13,052 nt of DNA from an uncultured Roseburia sp. (GTDB lineage: Bacteria > Bacillota > Clostridia > Lachnospirales > Lachnospiraceae). Shown here in pieces: positions 7,623 to 13,052 of this stretch. The stretch's first letter is position 1; each line of letters starts with the position of its first letter. The position numbers were made by a program, and so were the translations under genes. The DNA is taken from positions 1-13,052 of the forward strand of contig CAAELX010000057.1 in assembly GCA_900756925.1 (NCBI GenBank), written 5' to 3'. The notes under the pieces are model-generated. The model ran no database searches, was not told where the DNA came from, and saw only the letters and a list, made by a program, of their open reading frames with translations.

Positions 7623-7871
7623 ATGAGGAAACTATGCAACACACTGTTGGCAGCGCTTTCCTACGTGCTTGGCGTGTTTGGCTGGGTTTATATCGGAGTG
7701 TGGAAGATTCTGACAAAGCCGGTGAAGTACGTGGTGCTTGCACAGCTGGCAGGGGAACTGTCCGCAAGAGGAATTCTTGGTGCATTCGTACAGGGATTTT
7801 TGTATCTGTCTTTAGCGGGTGGCGTCTGGTGTATTGGTTATATTTTAAGAGATTATTTTAAGGAGAAATAG
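7623..7871 (+). CDS. Small two-helix membrane protein of unknown function
   Basis: An 82-residue protein. Hydrophobic stretches at about 5-28 (around ALSYVLGVFGWVYIGVW) and 53-75 (around FVQGFLYLSLAGGVWCIGY) look like two transmembrane helices joined by a short amphipathic segment, with a charged C terminus (LRDYFKEK). ATG 7623 is preferred over the upstream open frame because GGGAG lies about 10 bases ahead and the protein then begins MRKLC with a positively charged start before the first helix. It ends 8 bases before the FliB-family gene, so the two are probably one transcript. I do not recognise the family. It could be a membrane partner of the downstream protein, but the only support is position. 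Confidence 0.75.
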   Translation: MRKLCNTLLAALSYVLGVFGWVYIGVWKILTKPVKYVVLAQLAGELSARGILGAFVQGFLYLSLAGGVWCIGYILRDYFKEK

Positions 7872-7879
7872 AGGACAGC

Positions 7880-8962
7880 ATGATTTTACGGGTTCCTTTC
7901 TATTATAAAGAGTTCCACTGCATTGCAGATGCCTGTAAGGACAGCTGTTGTATCGGCTGGGAGATTGATATTGATGAGGACACCTTCGATTACTATAAGA
8001 GCATCGAGGGAGACTTTGGAAAAAGATTAAGGAGCCATATGGTCTCCGAAGATGTGAACAGCTTTGTTCTGGAGAAGAACGGATGGTGTCCTTTTTTAAA
8101 TGAGAAAAAGTTGTGTGATATCTGTATCGAGCTGGGGGAGGAAGCGCTCAGTGAGGTGTGTACGGAATATCCGCGTTTTACCGTTGTATATGGCAATGTC
8201 ATGGAAAAAGCCTTAAGTCTTTCCTGCGAGGAGGCATCGCGCATCTTATTTACCCAGAAAAAACAGACCACATTTGTGGATCTTGTAATGCCGGATGGAT
8301 GGGAAGATGATGAGGATGGTGAGGAAGTGGACGAAGAGCTGAGTGCATTCCGGGAATATTTAGAGGACAACAGGGATGAGGCAATCCGTATTTTGCAGAA
8401 CAGAGAATTGCCGCTTGGAGAGAGGGTGGCACAGTATCTCCATTTCTGTGAGGAGAAGCAGCAGGTTACAGGAGATGATAGACTACAGGAAGAAATGGAT
8501 CCGGAACGGGATCTATGGAACAGAGTGACTGCGTTCTGGGAGCTTGAAGTATTGAATCATGAATGGCCGGATGCGCTGTCTGAGATGAGGAACTTTTTCG
8601 AGACACATTCCTGGAAGAGTGCGATACAGGAGTACGGGGCATCAGAGGATTACCGGGAAGACTGGTATGAGGAGCTGCTTGTCTATTTTACGTTCCGTTA
8701 TTTCATGAAGTCGTGGTATGATGGCAACCTGCTCACAAAGGCACAGTTTGCCGTGGCATGCACGGTCATGATCCGGGATCTGGATGTGGTACGCTATTTT
8801 AAGAACGGGAAGCATTTTTCCCTGGCAGACCGGATCGACGTTGCACGTATCTTCTCAAAAGAGGTGGAGCACTCCGAGGCGAATCTGGATTTGCTGGAAG
8901 AGAATATGACGTTTGAAGAGGAATTTTATGTGGAGCATCTGACGGCTCAGATGCAGAGCTAA
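7880..8962 (+). CDS. fliB: FliB-family protein (flagellin lysine-N-methylase type)
   Basis: A 360-residue protein. The N-terminal cluster Cys14, Cys19, Cys23, Cys24 followed by IGW, and the later Cys70, Cys79, Cys82, Cys94 and Cys116 (LSCEEASRI), match the FliB/YkgJ cysteine-rich pattern thought to hold a metal or iron-sulfur centre. Salmonella FliB, somewhat longer at about 400 residues, methylates lysines on flagellin. An acidic stretch at about 138-150 (DDEDGEEVDEE) divides the cysteine region from the helical C-terminal part. The start at ATG 7880 has GAGGACAGC before it. No flagellar gene is nearby; its neighbour is a small membrane protein in the same operon, so the substrate may not be flagellin. 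The family assignment is fairly safe, the exact activity is inferred. Confidence 0.8.
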   Translation: MILRVPFYYKEFHCIADACKDSCCIGWEIDIDEDTFDYYKSIEGDFGKRLRSHMVSEDVNSFVLEKNGWCPFLNEKKLCDICIELGEEALSEVCTEYPRFTVVYGNVMEKALSLSCEEASRILFTQKKQTTFVDLVMPDGWEDDEDGEEVDEELSAFREYLEDNRDEAIRILQNRELPLGERVAQYLHFCEEKQQVTGDDRLQEEMDPERDLWNRVTAFWELEVLNHEWPDALSEMRNFFETHSWKSAIQEYGASEDYREDWYEELLVYFTFRYFMKSWYDGNLLTKAQFAVACTVMIRDLDVVRYFKNGKHFSLADRIDVARIFSKEVEHSEANLDLLEENMTFEEEFYVEHLTAQMQS

Positions 8963-9007
8963 CGAACAGGACAGGGCTTGATACATCAGCCCTGTCCTGT
9001 TCGTTAG
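8959..9007 (+). repeat. 20-bp perfect hairpin spanning the fliB stop codon
   Basis: CTAACGAACAGGACAGGGCT (8959-8978) pairs with all 20 bases of 8988-9007 around a 9-base loop. The TAA stop (8960-8962) is inside the left arm. It resembles a terminator stem but is followed by GGTATTTGTATCG, with no real T-run, and no T-run exists on the opposite strand either. It may be a stability element or an atypical terminator. 9008-9122 shows no gene. Confidence 0.8.
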
Positions 9008-9122
9008 GGTATTTGTATCGTTTCAATCATTGCAGAAGAAAATTTTGTGTATCGTAATGGGAAATCTTAATAATTATTTAAAACACAGAATCCACGGAAT
9101 GATGTATGATAAAAAAAGATAG

Positions 9123-9167
9123 AAAAAAAGCCGGATGACCGGGATCGGCTCTGGTCAGACGGCTTTT
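9123..9167 (-). terminator. Terminator of the 42-aa gene on the minus strand
   Basis: Read on the minus strand, AAAAGCCG (9167-9160), a 2-base internal loop, TGACC, a 12-base loop, GGTCA, a 2-base loop and CGGCTTTT (9133-9126) form a hairpin. The internal loop is a possible tandem G-A pair on the plus strand. It runs into seven T residues on the minus strand (9129-9123). The stem begins inside the stop codon of the small gene. The plus-strand direction has only TTTT, so minus is the main orientation. Confidence 0.8.
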
Positions 9168-9294
9168 AGAATCTTCCTGTCACAAAACGAAGGAAGGTTA
9201 CTGGTTTCTTTCCCTGGGCAGTTGTCTCTGCAAAATATTGCTCATAGCAGGCAACTACCTGATGGAAGGACATTTCTGGATCAATTTTGTACAT
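9166..9294 (-). CDS. 42-residue protein of unknown function
   Basis: A short gene with a full set of signals. An extended -10 promoter lies 102-130 bases upstream, AAAGGAGG stands 8 bases before ATG 9294, and a terminator stem begins at its TAA stop. The protein begins MYKIDPEMSFHQVVACYEQY, continues through FAETTAQGKKPVTF and ends LRFVTGRF. It has one Cys (16), no signal peptide and no transmembrane segment; it looks like a small soluble protein with an amphipathic helix at about 9-24 and a basic, aromatic tail. It is not similar to any family I can name. It is transcribed against its neighbours, so it is a single-gene unit. The signals make it convincing as a gene; its role is unknown. Confidence 0.75.
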   Translation of the reverse strand: MYKIDPEMSFHQVVACYEQYFAETTAQGKKPVTFLRFVTGRF

Positions 9295-9359
9295 GCTGAT
9301 CGCCTCCTTTTATTTCATGTATGACCACTGATAGGATTTCATGGAATCATATTCGTTGA

Positions 9360-9383
9360 GGAAGAAAAAGTTCTTTTTCTTCC
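9360..9383 (-). promoter_or_regulatory. Perfect inverted repeat in the leader of the 42-aa gene
   Basis: On the minus strand GGAAGAAAAAG and CTTTTTCTTCC, 11 bases each, face each other across AA. It starts within a few bases of the predicted transcription start (about 9389). As RNA it would cap the 5' end with a hairpin, a known way to stabilise messages; as DNA it could be an operator. Confidence 0.5.
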
Positions 9384-9395
9384 GTTTGCGAGGTT

Positions 9396-9424
9396 AGTAT
9401 AGCACTGCATTTAGAATAAATCAA
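9396..9424 (-). promoter_or_regulatory. Promoter of the 42-aa gene
   Basis: On the minus strand TTGATT (9424-9419), a 17-base spacer and TATACT (9401-9396), with TGC directly before the -10 (extended -10). The leader is about 95 bases. The remaining 9425-9537 is very AT-rich and holds the start region of the amidase gene on the plus strand: TTGACA at 9486-9491 is a perfect -35, but no good -10 stands 16-18 bases after it. Confidence 0.7.
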
Positions 9425-9537
9425 CAAAAAACAAGTAAATAAATTGTAAAGTATTCACAAAAATACAATTTTTAATCAAAAAGACTTGACAGATATACGA
9501 CGAAAAGAAAAATTACAAAAAAACGGAGTACAAAAGT

Positions 9538-10296
9538 ATGCATCGTGAAGATGAAAGGATATTAGAGGAACAGCGGAGAAAGAGAATCCGGGAGAGACAG
9601 AGGCGCAGAAAGAGGAGAAGACGGCAGCAGATCATGATGCGGATCGGTGTATTTGTATGTTTTTTCCTGCTATTAGGAGGCGTTACTGCCTTTACAAAGA
9701 AAACAGTCGCAAAGATGAAACAGGATGTGACAGCAGAAATAACGGTGGATGAGCAGAAATATGTGGCGGAGTCCCCGGAGTTTTCCGTGGAGCTTCTGAC
9801 ACCGAATGAATATTCCAGACCGCAGACAGCACTGTCACAGGTCAATGGGATTGTCGTGCATTACACAGCGAACCCAGGGACGACGGCAGAACAGAATCGC
9901 AGCTATTTCGAAAGTCTTGCAGAGACCGGCGAGACGTATGCGAGCAGTCATTTTGTTGTTGGGATAGACGGAGAGATTGTGCAGTGTATTCCATGTAACG
10001 AGATTGCTTATGCATCCAATGACAGAAACGAGGATACGATCTCCATTGAGTGCTGCATCGCAGACGAGACCGGAAAGTTTTCGAATGCCACTTACCAGTC
10101 GCTCATGCATCTCGTGACCTGGCTGATGGGAAGATACGGGCTGACTACGAAGGAGGTGATCCGCCACTATGATGTGACGGGAAAGAACTGCCCGAAATAC
10201 TATGTGGAGCATCCGGATGCCTGGGATCAGTTCCATCAGGATCTGCTCACGTATATTGATACCTATGGTATTGAAAAAAAGAAGGAAATCAACTAA
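9538..10296 (+). CDS. Membrane-anchored N-acetylmuramoyl-L-alanine amidase (Amidase_2 type)
   Basis: A 252-residue protein that should cut the bond between muramic acid and the stem peptide of peptidoglycan outside the cell. Residues 1-33 are very rich in Arg, Lys and Glu (cytoplasmic), 35-53 form one transmembrane helix, and 95-250 form the PGRP-like amidase domain. Zinc ligands can be placed at His108 (VVHYT), His210 (IRHYD) and Cys218 (GKNCPKYY), with Glu171 (SIEC) and His138 (SSHF) near the active site. With no cleavage site after the helix, it probably stays tethered. ATG 9538 follows CGGAG with a 9-base gap. The highly basic N terminus is unusual and may bind nucleic acid, lipid head groups or a partner. 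It may be involved in cell-wall remodelling, division or sporulation; nothing nearby decides which. Confidence 0.88.
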   Translation: MHREDERILEEQRRKRIRERQRRRKRRRRQQIMMRIGVFVCFFLLLGGVTAFTKKTVAKMKQDVTAEITVDEQKYVAESPEFSVELLTPNEYSRPQTALSQVNGIVVHYTANPGTTAEQNRSYFESLAETGETYASSHFVVGIDGEIVQCIPCNEIAYASNDRNEDTISIECCIADETGKFSNATYQSLMHLVTWLMGRYGLTTKEVIRHYDVTGKNCPKYYVEHPDAWDQFHQDLLTYIDTYGIEKKKEIN

Positions 10297-10349
10297 AATA
10301 AAGACTACAGATTTCAGGGCAGAGCGTTTTACAGAAAAGAAAAACAAAA

Positions 10350-10394
10350 ATGTCTGCGAAAAACAATACACAGAGAACAGGGAAGAAGATTTGA
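10350..10394 (+). other. 14-codon upstream reading frame overlapping the next start
   Basis: ATG 10350 opens a frame reading MSAKNNTQRTGKKI and stopping at TGA 10392-10394, which overlaps the TTG start of the methyltransferase gene (TTGA). It has only a weak purine-rich ribosome site. It may be a coupling leader peptide, or the true N terminus separated from the gene by a frameshift. Confidence 0.25.
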
Positions 10395-11878
10395 AGACAG
10401 AATTTGAACAGTTAAGAAAAAAAGAAGCGTTGCGGGAGACTTTAAGTAAGATCCGCAGCGAGGTAAAAGAACCGGAAAAAAGGGAGGAAGCCAGAAAAGA
10501 AGTGGATGTGGCAGAGCTGCTTACCGGGCTGCTTTCCGAGGAAGATGCGAAGACGAGAAAAAATGCCGCACTTCTGATCGGTGATTTACAGATTGAGGAA
10601 GCGAAGGAGGCACTGCTTGCAGCATACCGGGAGGAGAAGACTCTTTTTGTGAAGAGTGCCTATCTGACCGCTTTATGTGAGCTGCATGTAGAGGAATATG
10701 CGGATTTTTTCCGGGAACGGTTAGAGGAACTGAAGGCTCTTCCGGCAGTGGAGGAGGAGATGAAGCACCGCAACGAGGAGATCAGAGAGCTTACGAAGAT
10801 CCTCCAGAAGACAGAAGGAGTGAAAAAGCACCCGTTCCGTGGTTTTACGGCACCGCATGAGATGTTGCTTTTAACGAACCGGGAACAGCGCGAGGTGACC
10901 TTATCAGAGGTGAAAGAGATCGGAGCATCCGTGCAGAGACGGGTGGAGCTGCATCCGCTCGGCGTAAAGATTTTTTCGAAGGAAGTACTTCCGTTTGCGA
11001 AGCTGCGTACATATCGGGAGCTGCTGTTTCAGATCCATGTGGAGAGCAGGTTAAACGACCGTGCAGATGCTGCGGCGAAGCTGCTCTGGGAGTCAGATCT
11101 CTATAAGTTTTTGACAGAGTGCCATAAGGGCGATGCACCGTTTTATTTCCGCCTTGAGGTAAAAGGAAGGGAAAACCGCACGGAGTTTGTGAAGAAGCTT
11201 GGTATCGCGTTGGAAAAGGTATCTGGCTGGAAGCTTATGAATTCTACGACCGACTATGAGGTGGAGATCCGTCTGATCGAGACAAAGGATGGTGGATTTG
11301 TACCATTTTTGAAGCTGTACACGATCCCGGTGAAGCGTTTTTCTTACCGGAAGCATGCAGTTGCAGCTTCCATCCATCCAGCGAATGCGGCGATGCTTGT
11401 CTATCTGGCGAAGCCTTATCTGAAAGAAGATGCGCAGATTTTAGACCCGTGCTGTGGCGTTGGAACGATGTTAATCGAGCGTGATATTTGTGTTCCGGCG
11501 AGGGAGAAGTACGGTATTGATATTTTCGGGGATGCCATTGAGATGGCGCGTGAGAATGCTGCTGCGGCAGGTGAACGGATTAATTTTATCCATAAGGATT
11601 ATATGGACTTTAAGCATGCCTATAAGTTCGATGAGATTATTACCAATCTGCCGGACAGAGGGAAGAAGTCCAGAGAAGAGATGGATGCTTTTTATGCAGC
11701 CCTTTTTGAAAAATCAAAGGAAATTCTTGCCGACGAGGCAGTGTTGGTTCTATATTCGAACGAGATCGGGTTCGTGAAGAAGCAGCTCCGTCTGCACCGG
11801 GAGTACCGTCTGATCCAGGAGTTTGCGATCCGGAAAAAGACGGGGGATACCCTGTTTGTGATTGGGTACCGCAGATAG
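10391..11878 (+). CDS. HEAT-like repeat plus SAM-dependent methyltransferase, probably acting on RNA
   Basis: A 495-residue protein if translated from TTG 10391 (AGGG about 8 bases upstream). No in-frame ATG fits: the one at 10265 lies inside the amidase gene without a ribosome site, and the first downstream ATG would delete the N-terminal domain. Residues 1-40 are charged and probably coiled-coil. About 40-115 is helical and HEAT-like (AELLTGLLSEEDAKTRKNAA, then two similar units). About 130-330 is a middle region. The C-terminal Rossmann methyltransferase has motif I DPCCGVGT at 352-359, an acidic GIDIF segment, and motif IV TNLPDRG around 418-424, where the more usual form is (D/N)PP(Y/F). 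The layout resembles the guanine-N2 RNA methylases (TRM11/UPF0020), but no THUMP domain is recognised. The target is unknown. It is followed by the complete structured RNA. Confidence 0.75.
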   Translation: MKTEFEQLRKKEALRETLSKIRSEVKEPEKREEARKEVDVAELLTGLLSEEDAKTRKNAALLIGDLQIEEAKEALLAAYREEKTLFVKSAYLTALCELHVEEYADFFRERLEELKALPAVEEEMKHRNEEIRELTKILQKTEGVKKHPFRGFTAPHEMLLLTNREQREVTLSEVKEIGASVQRRVELHPLGVKIFSKEVLPFAKLRTYRELLFQIHVESRLNDRADAAAKLLWESDLYKFLTECHKGDAPFYFRLEVKGRENRTEFVKKLGIALEKVSGWKLMNSTTDYEVEIRLIETKDGGFVPFLKLYTIPVKRFSYRKHAVAASIHPANAAMLVYLAKPYLKEDAQILDPCCGVGTMLIERDICVPAREKYGIDIFGDAIEMARENAAAAGERINFIHKDYMDFKHAYKFDEIITNLPDRGKKSREEMDAFYAALFEKSKEILADEAVLVLYSNEIGFVKKQLRLHREYRLIQEFAIRKKTGDTLFVIGYRR

Positions 11879-11900
11879 ATGTACTAAAAAATAATTAAAA

Positions 11901-12112
11901 GGGACGCTGCCGGACGGCAGGCTGTGAAAGCCAAAAGGGAGCGGTACCTCCTGAAAAATCCAGTTAGGCTGGGAACTCCGATAAGCCCCTGGACAGCTAA
12001 TTGTGTCAGCAAAGGCTTCCACAATTGGCTAGGGTCTCATCTCCGTAGCCTAGATGGATTTTACAGGAGGTACCGCTCTCTTTCGGCATGCCGGAGAATG
12101 TGAACCGGCAGC
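11901..12112 (+). ncRNA. Structured repeat RNA, copy 2 (complete)
   Basis: It starts 22 bases after the methyltransferase stop, on the same strand. An outer helix can form between GCTGCCGG (11906-11913) and CCGGCAGC (12105-12112). Alternatively CTGCC/GGCAG folds locally (11907-11920). GGCT/AGCC (11920-11932) is a small hairpin. A long helix joins 11937-11953 to 12064-12080 (15 perfect pairs plus a G-U and a G-C) and, after one mismatch, continues 8 pairs inward to 11962/12055. Inside it lie AATTGTG/CACAATT (11999-12005/12020-12026) and GGCTA/TAGCC (12027-12050). A palindrome CGGCATGCCG (12084-12093) follows. No long reading frame is present. The class is not recognised: it is not a T-box, cobalamin, M-box or SRP RNA. 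Multi-copy ORF-less HEARO-type RNAs are one possibility. Both copies lie directly after a gene in the same orientation. Confidence 0.6.
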
Positions 12113-12117
12113 TGTAA

Positions 12118-12795
12118 TTAGAGATAGGTTACCTCTACAACAGTTAGGATATTTCCGGCTACCTGAAACCGGATATTATAATCCCGGTAAGAAAATCCCC
12201 AGATGCGCTCCTCATCATGGATGAAGCGGTCTCTTGGATCTTCGGACAGGAGGGTGCGAACAGTCTTACGGTCTTCCTCGCGGATTAAGGCAAGGAGATT
12301 TTCCGGAAAATGGATTTCCAGACGGTTATCACGGACGGTGAGAGCGAAGCCGCCTGTGGCATCCGGATGACTGTCGATGTGCGGCAGGTAAGGCTTAATG
12401 TCATAAATCGGTGTGCCGTCTAACATATCAACACCGGACACGGTAAGAACCGGTCCAAGCTTCTCATCGATCGTTACTTTTTCCAGTCTGACGGAAGAAA
12501 GCCCCAGTGGATTCGGGCGGAACGGAGAGCGCGTCGCGAAGACCCCCATTCTTGTCCGCCCTCCGAGTCTCGGAGGCGCAACCGTAGCTGCCCAGTTTTT
12601 CTTTTTTGCCTTCGAAAATCCCCACATCAGCCACAAATGTGAAAATTCTTCAATCCCCCTCACTGCATCCGGATTCCGGTATTTCGGATGGAACACAATC
12701 TGCCCGGTCAGTCCTTCTACAAGTCCGCTCTGCCGCGGTATCCCGAATTTTTCTGGGAAATCTGTATGTATAATCGCTATTTCTTCTAATTCCAT
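12118..12795 (-). CDS. trmO: tRNA (N6-threonylcarbamoyladenosine37-N6)-methyltransferase
   Basis: A 225-residue TrmO/YaeB (UPF0066) protein, which adds a methyl group from SAM to t6A at position 37 of tRNAs reading ACY codons. Diagnostic segments are PPRLGGRTRMGVFATRSPF (75-93), running on into RPNPLGLS, and DMLDGTPIYDIKPYLP (123-138); the SAM pocket of this family is a beta-barrel, not a Rossmann fold. About 150-225 is the C-terminal part also found in E. coli TrmO (235 residues), so it is full length. ATG 12795 is preferred: AGGAG stands 9 bases ahead. The frame extends upstream only to a TTG at 12831 without a ribosome site. It is a single gene, convergent with the structured RNA just past its stop. 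Confidence 0.93.
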   Translation of the reverse strand: MELEEIAIIHTDFPEKFGIPRQSGLVEGLTGQIVFHPKYRNPDAVRGIEEFSHLWLMWGFSKAKKKNWAATVAPPRLGGRTRMGVFATRSPFRPNPLGLSSVRLEKVTIDEKLGPVLTVSGVDMLDGTPIYDIKPYLPHIDSHPDATGGFALTVRDNRLEIHFPENLLALIREEDRKTVRTLLSEDPRDRFIHDEERIWGFSYRDYNIRFQVAGNILTVVEVTYL

Positions 12796-12849
12796 ATCTA
12801 ATATCTCCTGATCTAGTTTGCTTATAAGCAACCCAATTTTTTACTTTAG

Positions 12850-12957
12850 TCCCTATTTACCTTTGTGTGTCTAATATCAAGACAGTATAATTATACATTT
12901 CACGAATTGCGTATGCAATTAGAAAATCAAGTAGTCCAAATTCAAATACAATACTAA
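12850..12957 (+). pseudogene. Possible C-terminal gene remnant ahead of a terminator
   Basis: An open frame of 35 codons follows a stop at 12847 and ends at TAA 12955, two bases before a terminator stem. Its end reads ELRMQLENQVVQIQIQY. It has no good ATG or ribosome site at its beginning; an internal ATG (12913) would give only 14 residues. This looks like the last part of a deleted gene that kept its terminator, but a chance frame cannot be excluded. Confidence 0.25.
12885..12918 (-). promoter_or_regulatory. trmO promoter with a shared, palindromic -10
   Basis: GTATAATTATAC (12885-12896) is a perfect 12-base palindrome, giving TATAAT on both strands. On the minus strand TTGCAT (12918-12913) lies 17 bases ahead of it, making a promoter for trmO with a leader of about 90 bases. 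On the plus strand TTGTGT (12863-12868) lies 17 bases ahead of the same palindrome. AATTGC/GCAATT (12905-12920) is a further inverted repeat over the minus-strand -35 and could be an operator. Confidence 0.5.
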
Positions 12958-12958
12958 G

Positions 12959-12993
12959 AGGCTTTTCAGATAATCTGGAGAGCCTTTTTATAT
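12959..12993 (+). terminator. Rho-independent terminator near the right end
   Basis: AGGCTTTTCAGA (12959-12970) pairs with TCTGGAGAGCCT (12974-12985), 12 pairs including two G-U, around TAA, followed by TTTTATATTTTT. No complete gene ends here on the plus strand within the window, so it ends either the possible remnant or a short RNA starting near 12898. Confidence 0.75.
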
Positions 12994-13017
12994 TTTTAGA
13001 AACGTTAAGTTATTATT

Positions 13018-13045
13018 TTGTTCTTGTGTCTATAAATATTATAAT
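13018..13045 (+). promoter_or_regulatory. Possible promoter reading out of the window
   Basis: TATAAT (13040-13045) is preceded 16 bases earlier by TTGTTC (13018-13023). TGTCTATA occurs twice, at 13027-13034 and 13045-13052, flanking the -10. The DNA is very AT-rich, so chance matches are likely. 12990-13052 has no gene. Confidence 0.3.
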
Positions 13046-13052
13046 GTCTATA

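Noticed and set aside
9441..9471. AAATTGTA...TACAATTT inverted repeat upstream of the amidase gene.
   Set aside because: The DNA is extremely AT-rich with a 15-base spacer; such repeats arise easily by chance and it does not align with a promoter.
11937..12080. The GGTACCGC string in the structured repeat, which recalls the T-box consensus.
   Set aside because: GGTACC here is part of a long self-complementary helix, there is no specifier region or downstream synthetase or transporter gene, and the order of elements does not fit a T-box.
1..12112. The two inverted repeat copies as ends of a 12-kb transposon or genomic island.
   Set aside because: The copies are diverged (about three-quarters identical), no transposase or integrase is present, the enclosed genes are housekeeping or ordinary, and one copy runs past the window edge.

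Overview
The window looks like chromosomal DNA of an anaerobic, Gram-positive gut-type clostridium, most likely a Lachnospiraceae member. The signs are a class III (oxygen-sensitive) ribonucleotide reductase with its radical-SAM activase, strong AGGAGG-type ribosome sites, sigma-A-like TTGACA/TATAAT promoters, moderate GC content, and a FliB-type protein of the kind common in motile clostridia. No rRNA, tRNA, CRISPR array, transposase or phage gene is visible.

Layout. 1-157 (minus) is the 5' part of a structured repeat that runs off the left edge. 192-3868 (minus) is a two-gene ABC exporter operon whose subunits form a classical asymmetric heterodimer. A divergent marR gene (4052-4495, plus) shares the control region, which holds a good minus-strand promoter with one palindrome at its start site and another over its -35 box. 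4633-4682 carries two NrdR-box-like sites 31 bp apart over a promoter for nrdD-nrdG (4784-7473), which ends in a strong terminator at 7509-7541. Next come a small two-helix membrane protein and a FliB-family methylase (7623-8962), closed by a 20-bp perfect hairpin. The 575-base gap before the next plus-strand gene is not empty: on the minus strand it holds a compact unit of promoter, 5' hairpin, ribosome site, 42-codon gene and terminator (9123-9424). Then follow a membrane-anchored N-acetylmuramoyl-alanine amidase (9538-10296) and a HEAT-like plus SAM-methyltransferase protein with a TTG start (10391-11878). 11901-12112 (plus) is the second, complete copy of the structured repeat. A minus-strand trmO (12118-12795) follows. 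The right end has a possible gene remnant, a terminator and AT-rich promoter-like DNA.

How the parts work together. The ABC pair and MarR form a probable self-contained efflux module in which ligand would release MarR from the operator. NrdD and NrdG supply dNTPs without oxygen and are probably repressed by NrdR when dNTP or ATP pools are high. TrmO and the HEAT-methyltransferase both suggest RNA modification but are not co-transcribed.

The two most promising undescribed items are the two-copy structured RNA, which shows compensatory base changes between copies, and the 42-aa minus-strand protein gene. Everything here is from reading by eye; no search, folding program or alignment was run.
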